A DNA stretch of 64,000 nt from positions 372,001-436,000 of the forward strand of contig NZ_JAJHPU010000043.1 in NCBI RefSeq assembly GCF_020831405.1, read 5' to 3'. The translations under genes were made by a program, and so were the position numbers. Of the stretch, positions 20,294 through 29,536 are shown one piece after another. The DNA comes from Pseudomonas oryzagri (lineage in GTDB: Bacteria > Pseudomonadota > Gammaproteobacteria > Pseudomonadales > Pseudomonadaceae). Under the pieces are notes generated by a model. It was not told the DNA's origin. It worked only from the letters and a program-made list of their open reading frames with translations, and ran no database searches. Position 1 is the stretch's first letter; each line of letters begins with the position of its first letter.

Positions 20294-20500
20294 TTAGCCG
20301 ATGACCTGGATGTTGGAAGCTTGCTTGCCCTTCGGACCGGTGGTCACTTCGAAGGAGACTTTCTGGTTTTCGGCCAGGGTCTTGAAGCCCTGAACGCGAA
20401 TTTCGGAGAAGTGGGCGAACAGATCATCACCGCCATCGTCCGGCTTGATGAAACCGAAGCCTTTGGTGTCGTTGAACCACTTAACAGTGCCAGTTGCCAT
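20294..20500 (-). CDS. Cold-shock domain protein (CspA family)
   Basis: 68 residues, a single OB-fold. RNP1 is KGFGFI and RNP2 is DLFAHFSEI. Binds single-stranded RNA/DNA and acts as an RNA chaperone. ATG 20500 follows AAGGAATTGCACGAA. About 210 bases lie upstream before aceK, enough for the long structured 5' UTR common in this family; I cannot identify a cold box by eye. The frame opens further upstream to 20725, but that part is leader, not conserved protein. Confidence 0.96.
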   Translation of the reverse strand: MATGTVKWFNDTKGFGFIKPDDGGDDLFAHFSEIRVQGFKTLAENQKVSFEVTTGPKGKQASNIQVIG

Positions 20501-20714
20501 TTCGTGCAATTCCTTGGTGTTGATTTGTTGCTGGACCGAAGTCCACGGGTGTGGAATCAAGATATCGAGAATGACGGACTGACGTACTGATTCAGTGCGT
20601 TCACAGCTGACGTATTCCGCCTTGACCAACGACTTCACTTTGCCCGTTCCGTTGCGGCATGGCAAACAATTTTTGTCGGGCCCGGAAAAATTCATTTTGC
20701 ACCCTGGCCCGTGC

Positions 20715-22436
20715 TCAGGCCCCATGGGCCGCCTGCTGCGGGCGTCGATAGGGGAACACGTCGATCACCTTGCCGGCGCGGATCGCCTCCTGCAGCCCCT
20801 GCCAGTAGGCGGCCTGGAACAGGTCGCCGTGCAGTTCGGCGAACAGTCGCCGCAGCGCCGGATCGGCGAACAGGAAGGTGGGGAATTCCTCGGGAAACAC
20901 ATCGTTGGGCGCCACCGAATACCAGGGTTCGGAGGACATTTCGTCCTCCGGATAGCGTGGCGGGGGAATGCGTCGGAAGTTCACCTCGGTGAGGTAGGAG
21001 ATCTCGTCGTAGTCGTAGAACACCACCCGGCCATGCCGGGTGACGCCGAAGTTCTTCAACAACATGTCACCGGGGAAGATGTTGGCGGCGGCCAGTTGCT
21101 TGATGGCCATGCCGTAATCGTAGAGCGCCTCGCGGGTCTGCGTCGGGCTGGCGGTTTCCAGGTAGAGGTTCAGCGGCGTCATGCGCCGCTCGGTCCAGCA
21201 GTGGCGGATGCGCACCAGCTCGCCCTCCACGCTGATGGTCGAGGGCGCCACCTCGAGCAGCTCGGCCAGGCAGTCGGGGGCGAACTTGCCGACCGGGAAG
21301 CGGAAGTCGGCGAACTCCTGGGTGTCGGCCATGCGCCCGACCCGGTCGACGCTCTTCACCAGGCGATAGCGGTCGATCACCGTGCGGCGATCGACCGTCT
21401 TCGACGGCGAGAAGCGGTCCTTGATCACCTTGAACACGGTATTGAAGCCGGGCAGGGTGAATACCGTCATCACCATGCCGCGCACGCCGGGAGCCATGAC
21501 GAAGCGGTCGTCGCTGCCGGCCAGATGGTTGAGCAGGGCGCGGAAGAACTCCGACTTGCCGTGCTTGTAGAAGCCGATCGAGGTGTACAGCTCGGCGATG
21601 TGCTTGCCGGGCAGGATGCGCTTGAGGAAGGCGACGAACTCCGCCGGAATCGCCACGTCCGCCATGAAGTAGGAGCGGGTGAAGGAGAAGATGATCGACA
21701 CCTCGGCCTCGTCGGTGATGATGGTGTCGCTCTCGATGCCCCGTCCCTCGCTGTGGATCAGCGGGATCACCAGCGGCCAATGCTCGTCGCGGGTGTACAG
21801 ACGGCCGACCAGGTAGGCGCCCTTGTTGCGATAGAGCACCGGGTTGACCAGTTCCAGGGTCAGCTGCGGGTCCTTGCATACCCAGTCCGGCAGGTTGCTG
21901 CGCAGGATATCCTCGAGCTTGGCCAGGTCCCCCTCGAGATCGTGGTAGGGCACGTCGAAGCGGTAGTCCTCGAAGATCTCCGCGAGGGCGCCGCGCAGGT
22001 TGCCGTGCGGGATGTATCTGCGTACCTGGGGCAGCGCAGGCTGGTTGCGCAGGGCCGGGCGGGTGGTGTGGACGAACATGTTGCCGTCGTTGATGCAGTC
22101 GTGGCTGAGCAGGCTGCAGAAGATCGAGTTGTACCAGGTCTCGGCCAGCTCGTCGTCGAAGCGCGGGTCGATTAGGCGGATGTAGGCGCTCTTGATCAGC
22201 GGCCAGATCTGCACGTCGAGCAGTTCGCCTTCGGGAAAGCGCTTGCGCAGGTGCTCGGCGACCGCGTTGACCTTCTCCTCGTAGAGGTCGATACGCGCGG
22301 CGGCTGCGCGTTGCGCCTCCTGCCACTGTGCCTGCTCGAAGCGGGCCTGGGCGCCGTCGGTGATGCGGCGGAAACCGTCGCGGTAGTCGTCGAAGCCTTG
22401 CAGGATGCTCTGGGCGATTTCGGCGGCTTGCGGCAT
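20715..22436 (-). CDS. aceK: Isocitrate dehydrogenase kinase/phosphatase
   Basis: 573 residues, standard AceK length. Bifunctional enzyme that reversibly phosphorylates isocitrate dehydrogenase and so controls flux into the glyoxylate bypass. The start region ([20 protein letters not shown]), the regulatory domain and the kinase core ([19 protein letters not shown], later [14 protein letters not shown]) are all recognisable. The start is ATG 22436 with GGGAGC upstream. Standalone, as in other pseudomonads, not linked to aceA or aceB. Confidence 0.97.
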   Translation of the reverse strand: MPQAAEIAQSILQGFDDYRDGFRRITDGAQARFEQAQWQEAQRAAAARIDLYEEKVNAVAEHLRKRFPEGELLDVQIWPLIKSAYIRLIDPRFDDELAETWYNSIFCSLLSHDCINDGNMFVHTTRPALRNQPALPQVRRYIPHGNLRGALAEIFEDYRFDVPYHDLEGDLAKLEDILRSNLPDWVCKDPQLTLELVNPVLYRNKGAYLVGRLYTRDEHWPLVIPLIHSEGRGIESDTIITDEAEVSIIFSFTRSYFMADVAIPAEFVAFLKRILPGKHIAELYTSIGFYKHGKSEFFRALLNHLAGSDDRFVMAPGVRGMVMTVFTLPGFNTVFKVIKDRFSPSKTVDRRTVIDRYRLVKSVDRVGRMADTQEFADFRFPVGKFAPDCLAELLEVAPSTISVEGELVRIRHCWTERRMTPLNLYLETASPTQTREALYDYGMAIKQLAAANIFPGDMLLKNFGVTRHGRVVFYDYDEISYLTEVNFRRIPPPRYPEDEMSSEPWYSVAPNDVFPEEFPTFLFADPALRRLFAELHGDLFQAAYWQGLQEAIRAGKVIDVFPYRRPQQAAHGA

Positions 22437-22540
22437 GGGGAGCTCCCGACGGCTGGGCTGAGCGTGCAGCTTAGCCACTGCGGGGGAGGTTGGGGAAGCC
22501 TGCGCAAGTACTGGGCGGCTCGGCCGCCGGGAGGAGGGGA

Positions 22541-22565
22541 GGTGCCGGCGCCTGGCGCCGGCACC
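22541..22565. repeat. Perfect 12-bp GC hairpin, possible cysK terminator
   Basis: GGTGCCGGCGCC and GGCGCCGGCACC are perfect inverted arms around a single T. It lies just 3' of cysK on the minus strand. There is no T run on that side, so it may stabilise the mRNA end or aid Rho-dependent termination rather than act alone. Confidence 0.75.
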
Positions 22566-22571
22566 CGGTAT

Positions 22572-23546
<975 letters not shown>

Positions 23547-23705
23547 GTCGGGCCTTCTCCTCCGATGAAAAGTTGAATCGCAACAGCCTATGCCCTCGCC
23601 GCGGGAGCGTCCAGCGCCGGCGTTCCCCGTCCGCGGGCCCGCGCGCTATAGTCGGACATTCGCCGCCGGCCCGGCCGGCCACGCATTGCACGAGGATGAT
23701 TTCCG

Positions 23706-24551
23706 ATGAAGTTCGCAGGTACCGCCTCCTACGTCGCCACCGACGATCTCAAGCTGGCGGTCAACGCCGCCATCACCCTGCAGCGCCCGCTGCTGGTCAA
23801 GGGCGAGCCGGGCACCGGCAAGACCCTGCTCGCCGAAGAGCTGGCCGGGGCGCTGGGCACCCGGCTGATCACCTGGCATATCAAGTCGACCACCAAGGCC
23901 CACCAGGGCCTCTACGAGTACGACGCGGTAAGCCGCCTGCGCGATTCGCAGCTGGGCGTCGACAAGGTCCACGACGTGCGCAACTACATCAGGAAGGGCA
24001 AGCTGTGGGAGGCCTTCGAGGCTGACGAGCGGGTGGTCCTCTTGATCGACGAGATCGACAAGGCCGACATCGAGTTCCCCAACGACCTGTTGCAGGAACT
24101 CGACCGCATGGAGTTCTTCGTCTACGAGACCGGCGAGACGATCAAGGCCCGCCAGCGGCCGATCATCATCATCACCTCCAACAACGAGAAGGAGCTGCCG
24201 GACGCCTTCCTGCGCCGCTGCTTCTTCCACTACATCGCCTTCCCCGACCGCGCCACCCTGCAGCGGATCGTCGACGTGCACTTTCCCAGCATCCGTCAGG
24301 AACTGGTGCAGGAGGCGCTGGAGATCTTCTTCGACATCCGCAAGGTGCCGGGGCTGAAGAAGAAACCGTCGACCTCCGAGCTGGTCGACTGGCTCAAGCT
24401 CTTGATGGCCGACCAGATCGGCGAGGCGGTGCTGCGCGAGCGCGATCCGACCAAGGCGATCCCGCCGCTGGCCGGCGCGCTGGTGAAGAACGAGCAGGAC
24501 GTCATGCTGCTCGAGCGCCTGGCGTTCATGACTCGGCGTGGCAACCGCTGA
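23706..24551 (+). CDS. MoxR-family AAA+ ATPase
   Basis: 281 residues. Walker A GEPGTGKTLL, Walker B VVLLIDEIDKAD, sensor-1 IITSNNEKELPDAFLRRC. MoxR ATPases act as chaperones with a VWA-domain partner to assemble or remodel cofactor-containing enzymes. The partner is two genes downstream, separated by a GFA-family gene. The start is ATG 23706. Confidence 0.92.
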   Translation: MKFAGTASYVATDDLKLAVNAAITLQRPLLVKGEPGTGKTLLAEELAGALGTRLITWHIKSTTKAHQGLYEYDAVSRLRDSQLGVDKVHDVRNYIRKGKLWEAFEADERVVLLIDEIDKADIEFPNDLLQELDRMEFFVYETGETIKARQRPIIIITSNNEKELPDAFLRRCFFHYIAFPDRATLQRIVDVHFPSIRQELVQEALEIFFDIRKVPGLKKKPSTSELVDWLKLLMADQIGEAVLRERDPTKAIPPLAGALVKNEQDVMLLERLAFMTRRGNR

Positions 24552-24561
24552 GGAGCCGGTG

Positions 24562-24957
24562 ATGCATAAAGGCAGTTGCCTGTGCGGCGCGGTGGAATAT
24601 GCAATCGACGCCGCCATCGAATCCGCCACCCATTGCCATTGCAGTCAATGTCGCAAGGGCCACGGCGCGGCGTTCGCCAGCTACGCCAACGTGCGTCGCG
24701 AACACTTCCGCTTCACCCGTGGCGAGGACGCGGTCAGCGAGTTCCAGTCCTCGCCCGGCGTTACGCGTACTTTCTGCCGGCACTGCGGCTCCAACCTGCA
24801 ATGGTTCGCCGAGCGGCCCTATCCGGAGTGGCTGTCGGTCGCCCTGGGCACGCTGGACACGCCGCTGGAACGCATCGCGCAGAAGCATATCCACGCCGAA
24901 TCCTGCGCCAGCTGGTACGCGATTGCCGACGACCTGCCGGTCGAAGAGCGCCACTGA
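24562..24957 (+). CDS. GFA-family (glutathione-dependent formaldehyde-activating-like) zinc protein
   Basis: 131 residues. Cysteine motifs GSCLCGAVEY, HCHCSQCRKGHGAAF and FCRHCGSNLQW are the two zinc sites of the Gfa/CENP-V fold. ATG 24562 is preferred over the upstream in-frame ATG at 24538 because AGGAG (24551-24555) sits six bases ahead. Enzymatic formaldehyde activation is doubtful for most family members; the substrate is unknown. It lies inside the moxR-vwa operon. Confidence 0.9.
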   Translation: MHKGSCLCGAVEYAIDAAIESATHCHCSQCRKGHGAAFASYANVRREHFRFTRGEDAVSEFQSSPGVTRTFCRHCGSNLQWFAERPYPEWLSVALGTLDTPLERIAQKHIHAESCASWYAIADDLPVEERH

Positions 24958-24967
24958 GGAAGCCGCC

Positions 24968-26149
24968 ATGCTGCTCAACCTGTTCAACGAACTGCGCGCT
25001 GCCAAGGTGCCGGTGTCGCTACGCGAGCTGCTCGACCTGCTCGAAGCGCTCGAGCGCCAGGTGGTGTTCGCCGACCTGGATGCCTTCTACTTCCTGGCGC
25101 GCACCACCCTGGTGAAGGACGAGCGCTATTTCGACAAGTTCGACCGCGCCTTCGCCGCCTACTTCAACGGCCTGCAGAACCTCGACGCGGCGCTGCAGGC
25201 GCTGATTCCCGAGGAGTGGCTGCGCAAGGAGTTCGAGCGTTTCCTCAGCGCGGAGGACAAGGCGAAGCTGCAGAGCCTGGGCGGCCTGGACAAGCTGCTC
25301 GAGGCGTTCAGGGAGCGCCTGGCCGAGCAGAAGGAACGCCACGCCGGCGGCAACAAGTGGGTCGGCACCGGCGGCACCAGCCCGTTCGGTTCCGGCGGCT
25401 ACCATCCCGAAGGCATCCGCGTCGGCGATGCCGGCGAGCGCCAGGGGCGCGCCGCCAAGGTGTGGGACCAGCGCCAGTACCGCAACCTCGACGACCAGAT
25501 GGAGCTCGGCTCGCGCAACATCCAGCTCGCCCTGCGCCGCCTGCGCAAGTTCGCCCGCGAGGGCGCGGCCGAGGAGTTCGATCTCGACGGCACCATCGAG
25601 CACACCGCGCGCGACGCCGGCCTGCTCAACATCCGCATGCGTCCCGAGCGGCGCAACGCGGTCAAGCTGCTGTTGCTGCTCGATATCGGCGGCTCCATGG
25701 ACGCCCACGTCAAGGTCTGCGAGGAGCTGTTCTCCGCCTGCCGCACCGAGTTCAAGCACCTCGAGCATTTCTACTTCCACAACTTCGTCTACGAGTCGGT
25801 GTGGAAGGACAACCAGCGGCGTGCCGGCGAGCGCATCGCCACCTGGGACCTGCTGCACAAGTACGGCGCCGACTACAAGGTGGTGTTCGTCGGCGACGCC
25901 TCCATGGGGCCCTACGAGATCACCCACGCCGGGGGTAGCGTCGAGCACTGGAACGAGGAGCCGGGCTTCGTGTGGATGCAGCGCTTCATGGACACCTTCC
26001 GCAAGCTCGTCTGGATCAATCCCTACCCGCAGGACGCGTGGAAATACAGCAGCTCCAACGCCCTGGTGCGCGAGCTGGTGCAGGAGCGCATGTATCCCCT
26101 GACCCCGGCCGGCCTGGAGGAGGGCATGCGTTTCCTGGCCGCCAACTGA
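24968..26149 (+). CDS. VWA-domain (CoxE-like) protein, MoxR partner
   Basis: 393 residues. The N-terminal helical part (residues 1-200) is followed by a VWA-like domain whose MIDAS motif reads DIGGSMDAHV instead of DxSxS, a change common in this MoxR-linked subfamily. The rest includes FYFHNFVYESVW and WINPYPQDAW. The start is ATG 24968 with GAGGAAG upstream, 10 bases after the GFA gene. Likely a metal-dependent adaptor working with the MoxR ATPase; the client is unknown. Confidence 0.85.
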   Translation: MLLNLFNELRAAKVPVSLRELLDLLEALERQVVFADLDAFYFLARTTLVKDERYFDKFDRAFAAYFNGLQNLDAALQALIPEEWLRKEFERFLSAEDKAKLQSLGGLDKLLEAFRERLAEQKERHAGGNKWVGTGGTSPFGSGGYHPEGIRVGDAGERQGRAAKVWDQRQYRNLDDQMELGSRNIQLALRRLRKFAREGAAEEFDLDGTIEHTARDAGLLNIRMRPERRNAVKLLLLLDIGGSMDAHVKVCEELFSACRTEFKHLEHFYFHNFVYESVWKDNQRRAGERIATWDLLHKYGADYKVVFVGDASMGPYEITHAGGSVEHWNEEPGFVWMQRFMDTFRKLVWINPYPQDAWKYSSSNALVRELVQERMYPLTPAGLEEGMRFLAAN

Positions 26150-26514
26150 GCCGCCGCGCCTGGCGGCTGCGGTTCCCGCGGCATGGGCGCTCGTGATGAT
26201 CGGCGCGCAGGGATTGGCGCGCGTGTCGCGGAGGGGTAGCCGCCAAGTCGCGGATAAGCATCCGGGAGTGCGGGGTCGCCTCGCATCATCGGTTTCAAGG
26301 CCCCGACTGCCGGGGCAGGCGCATAAAGCCAATTTGCCGATCCGCGGGGGCGAATTCCTTCACCTTGGCGGTATATTTCGGTGAATAAATCCGCCCCTAG
26401 AGCGGATCGACCAGACTCTGAAGCCATTCGCGCGCCCCAGAGCGCCGCGATAACCGTTTTCGGCCGGCCACTCTGCACTCATGCAACGGCCTGCCCCTGC
26501 CCGAGGATTTACCG
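26150..26514. other. Gene-free interval before the EamA transporter
   Basis: 365 bases. Contains one degenerate REP-like palindrome (listed separately) in its middle. The rest has no supported gene. The promoter of the next gene is probably in the last 100 bases (around 26440-26510). Confidence 0.5.
26346..26399. repeat. REP-like palindrome, degenerate copy 1
   Basis: The left arm begins GGGGGCGAATTCCTTCACC; the right arm ends GGTGAATAAATCCGCCCCT. Related to the copies near 44278, 52464 and 63427. It shares with the 44278 copy a downstream tail of the form GGATCG-CCAG-CTC-GAAGCCA. Confidence 0.75.
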
Positions 26515-27468
26515 ATGTCCGCCACCCGCCGGGGAATGGATGCTTTCGCCTTGCAGCTGATGGTGGTGCTCTGCGCCCTGTGGGGCATGCAGCAGGTGGT
26601 GATCAAGCTGGCGGCGGCGGACATGACGCCGCTGTTGCAGGTGGGCCTGCGCTCGGCCATCGCCGCGGTGCTGGTGGCGCTGTTCATGCTCTGGCGCCGC
26701 CAGCCGTTCGACCTCGGTGACGGCACCGCGCGCGCCGGTGCGCTGGTCGGCGTGCTGTTCACCCTCGAGTTCCTCACCGTCGCCGAGGCGCTGCGGCATA
26801 CCAGCGCCGCCCACGTGGTGGTGCTGCTCTACACCGCACCGATCTTCTCCGCCCTCGGTCTGCATCTGCTGTTGCCCGGCGAGCGCCTGCGCCGCCTGCA
26901 GTGGGGCGGCATTCTGCTGGCCTTCGCCGGCATTTTCGTGGCCTTCGGCGCGGGCGCGCTGCAGCAGCGATTGTCCTCCGAGGTGCTGCTTGGCGATGTC
27001 TGCGCCCTGCTGGCCGGGCTGTTCTGGGGGCTGACCACGGTGGCCGTGCGTTGCTCGCGGCTGGCCGAGGCGACGGCGGCCAAGACCCTGCTCTACCAAT
27101 TGGCCGGTGCCGCCCTGCTGCTCCTGCCGCTCGCCTGGTTCGGCGGCCAGGCCAGCGAGGTGCGCTTCACCGCGCCGGTGTGGATCAGCCTGCTGTTCCA
27201 GGGCGTGCTGGTGGCCTTCGTCAGCTACCTGGCCTGGTTCTGGCTGCTGCGCCGCTACCTGGCCTCGCAGCTTGGCGTGTGCTCGTTCCTGACACCGCTG
27301 TTCGGCGTGGCCTTCGGCGTGCTGCTGCTCGACGAGCGTATCGATGTCTACTTCGTCGCTGGCGGGCTGCTGGTGCTGCTCGGCATCAGCCTGGTCAGCG
27401 CCGATGGCTGGTGGCGCCGTATCCTGGGGGCTGCGGCGCCGGGCGCACGGGCGGCGGACGGGAAATAG
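26515..27468 (+). CDS. EamA/DMT-superfamily transporter
   Basis: 317 residues with ten hydrophobic segments in two EamA repeats (first about 12-145, second about 160-300). The start is ATG 26515 with GAGG upstream. Inner-membrane metabolite exporter or importer; substrate not predictable. The second repeat ends with the typical LLDERIDVYFVAGGLLVLLGI. A second EamA protein is encoded near 56 kb but is not closely similar. Confidence 0.88.
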   Translation: MSATRRGMDAFALQLMVVLCALWGMQQVVIKLAAADMTPLLQVGLRSAIAAVLVALFMLWRRQPFDLGDGTARAGALVGVLFTLEFLTVAEALRHTSAAHVVVLLYTAPIFSALGLHLLLPGERLRRLQWGGILLAFAGIFVAFGAGALQQRLSSEVLLGDVCALLAGLFWGLTTVAVRCSRLAEATAAKTLLYQLAGAALLLLPLAWFGGQASEVRFTAPVWISLLFQGVLVAFVSYLAWFWLLRRYLASQLGVCSFLTPLFGVAFGVLLLDERIDVYFVAGGLLVLLGISLVSADGWWRRILGAAAPGARAADGK

Positions 27469-27519
27469 CCGGCCGGCGGAGCGCGCCACCACGGGGGCGG
27501 CCGTGCGACAATGCGCGCC

Positions 27520-28134
27520 ATGTCCCGAGCCCGCTGCCCGCGCTGCATGCGCCCGCTGACACACTGCCTGTGTCCGCTGATTCCCCATCTCGAAAGCCGT
27601 ACCCGGGTGCTGATCCTCCAGCACCCGGACGAAACCGGCCACGCGCTGAACACCGCCCGCCTGGCGGCGCTCGGCCTGGCCAACGCCGAGCTGCGCGTCG
27701 GCGAGACCTTTGCAGAATTGCCGGCCGAGCTGGCCGGAGTCGAGGCCTGGCTGCTGTTTCCCGGTGAGACGGCGCTCGGTGTGGAGCGGCTGGCCGCCAC
27801 GGACGCCGGCGTGCCGGTCGAGCGCTGGCTGATCGTGCCGGACGGCACCTGGCGCAAGGCCCGGCGCCTGCTGCACTGCAACCCCTGGCTGGCGCAGCTG
27901 CCGCGCCTGACCTTGGAGGAAGCGCGGCCCAGCCGCTATCGCCTGCGCAAGGCGCCCGGCCCGGGCGCGCTGTCCACCCTGGAGGCCATCGTTGATTGCC
28001 TCAACGCGTTGGAGGGGGAGGGGCGCTTCGATGCGCTGCTGCGCCCGTTCGAGGCGCTGATCGACGGGCAGATCGCGGCGATGGGCGAGGACACCTATCG
28101 GCGCAACCACCTGGGCGAAGGTCGCTCGGAGTGA
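27520..28134 (+). CDS. DTW-domain tRNA 3-(3-amino-3-carboxypropyl)uridine synthase-like protein
   Basis: 204 residues from ATG 27520 (MSRARCPRCMRPLTHCLC); an ATG at 27511 would add three residues. The N-terminal Cys cluster and PDGTWRKARRLL (the DTW motif) identify the DTW/TapT family, which adds an aminocarboxypropyl group from SAM to tRNA uridine. RYRLRKAPGPGALSTLEAI is the other conserved block. Convergent with lapC; a GC hairpin (about 28137-28158) separates them. Confidence 0.88.
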   Translation: MSRARCPRCMRPLTHCLCPLIPHLESRTRVLILQHPDETGHALNTARLAALGLANAELRVGETFAELPAELAGVEAWLLFPGETALGVERLAATDAGVPVERWLIVPDGTWRKARRLLHCNPWLAQLPRLTLEEARPSRYRLRKAPGPGALSTLEAIVDCLNALEGEGRFDALLRPFEALIDGQIAAMGEDTYRRNHLGEGRSE

Positions 28135-28170
28135 CGCGGGGGGCATCGGCCCCCGCTGGCGGGACGGCGC

Positions 28171-29526
28171 TCAGCGCTCGCGCAGGGCCTCGGTGCGTGC
28201 CTTGAGCACCGGCTTGAGCAGGTAGTCGAGCACGCTCTTGCGGCCGGTGATGATATCGACGTTGGCCACCATGCCGGGAATGATCAGCAGCGGCTTCTCA
28301 TCGCTGCCCAGGTGGTTCTTCTCGGTGCGTAGCTGGATCAGGTAGAAGCTGTTGCCTTCCTCGTCGGTGATGGTGTCGGCGCTGATCAGCTCCAGCTTGG
28401 CCTTGAGGCCGCCGTAGATGGTGTAGTCGTAGGCGGTGAACTTGACCATGGCCGGCTGGCCGGGGTGCAGGAACGCGACATCCTGCGGGCGGATGCGCGC
28501 CTCGATCAGCAGGCTGTCCTCCAGCGGCACGATTTCCAGCAGGTCGCTGCCCGGCTGCACCACGCCGCCGATGGTGTTGACCTTGAGCTGCTTGACGATG
28601 CCGCGCACCGGCGACACCACGGCGGTGCGGCTGACGCGGTCCTCGATGGCCCGGCCAGACGCGGTGATCTTGCTCAGCTCGGTACGTGCCGCGTTGAGAT
28701 CGCCCAGCGCCTCGGTGCGGAACTTCAGCCTGGCTTCCTCGATCTTGCGCTCGACCTCCTTGACCCCCGCTTCGGCGCGCGGGATCGCCAGGGTGGTGGC
28801 GTCCAGCGCGCCGCGGGTTTCCACCGCGCTACGACGCAGGCGGAGGATCTCGACCGGGGAGATGGCGCCGCTCTTCACCAGCGGTTCCGACATGTTCAGC
28901 TCGCTCTGGATCAGGCCCAGGCTGGAGCGGTATTGCTGCGCCTTGGCACGGAATTCGGCCAGCTCCTGGGTCTTCTGGCGCAGCTGTTCCTGCAGGATGT
29001 TGACCTCGCTGGCCAAGCCCTGCTGGCGCGAGCGATACAGCGCCTGCTCGTCGGCAGCCAGCCCGGGGGCCGCCTTGGTGATCTCCGCGGGCAGCTGCAG
29101 CTCGCGCCCTTCCGCCTCGGCGCTGAGCCGCTCGACCTTGGCGAGCAAGGCGAGGCGGTCGGCCTCGCTCTCGCTCATGTTGGAGACGAAGCGGGTATCG
29201 TCCAGGCGCAGCAGCATGTCGCCCTTGTCCACCACCTGGCCTTCGCGCACGAAGATCTCCGCGACTATGCCGCCCTCGAGGTTCTGGATGGTCTGCAGCT
29301 TGCTGGAGGGGATCGCCTTGCCTTCGCCGGTGGTCACCTCGTCGAGCACGGCGAAGTGCGCCCACACCAGGGCGGTGAGGATGAACAGCGCGATCAGCCA
29401 CACGGTCAGCCGGGTCAGGCGGGTGGAGTCCTCGACCAGCGCGCCCTGGACCTCGGGCATGAACTCGATGTCGTGCTTGCCGTGGCGCGGGCTGAGGTAG
29501 TCGCTGATGTTCTGCAGGGCACCCAT
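28171..29526 (-). CDS. lapC: LapC-like membrane fusion protein of the type I secretion system
   Basis: 451 residues, HlyD family. One transmembrane helix at about residues 30-52 (LTVWLIALFILTALVWAHF), then a lipoyl/barrel-sandwich start (TIQNLEGGIVAEIFVREGQVV), a long coiled coil (about 120-290) and the C-terminal beta-barrel. The start is ATG 29526 with GAGGCG upstream; the longer frame to 29622 overlaps lapB. It bridges the ABC transporter LapB and the outer-membrane channel LapE. Last gene of the lapE-lapB-lapC string. Confidence 0.93.
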   Translation of the reverse strand: MGALQNISDYLSPRHGKHDIEFMPEVQGALVEDSTRLTRLTVWLIALFILTALVWAHFAVLDEVTTGEGKAIPSSKLQTIQNLEGGIVAEIFVREGQVVDKGDMLLRLDDTRFVSNMSESEADRLALLAKVERLSAEAEGRELQLPAEITKAAPGLAADEQALYRSRQQGLASEVNILQEQLRQKTQELAEFRAKAQQYRSSLGLIQSELNMSEPLVKSGAISPVEILRLRRSAVETRGALDATTLAIPRAEAGVKEVERKIEEARLKFRTEALGDLNAARTELSKITASGRAIEDRVSRTAVVSPVRGIVKQLKVNTIGGVVQPGSDLLEIVPLEDSLLIEARIRPQDVAFLHPGQPAMVKFTAYDYTIYGGLKAKLELISADTITDEEGNSFYLIQLRTEKNHLGSDEKPLLIIPGMVANVDIITGRKSVLDYLLKPVLKARTEALRER

Positions 29527-29536
29527 GATCGCCTCC

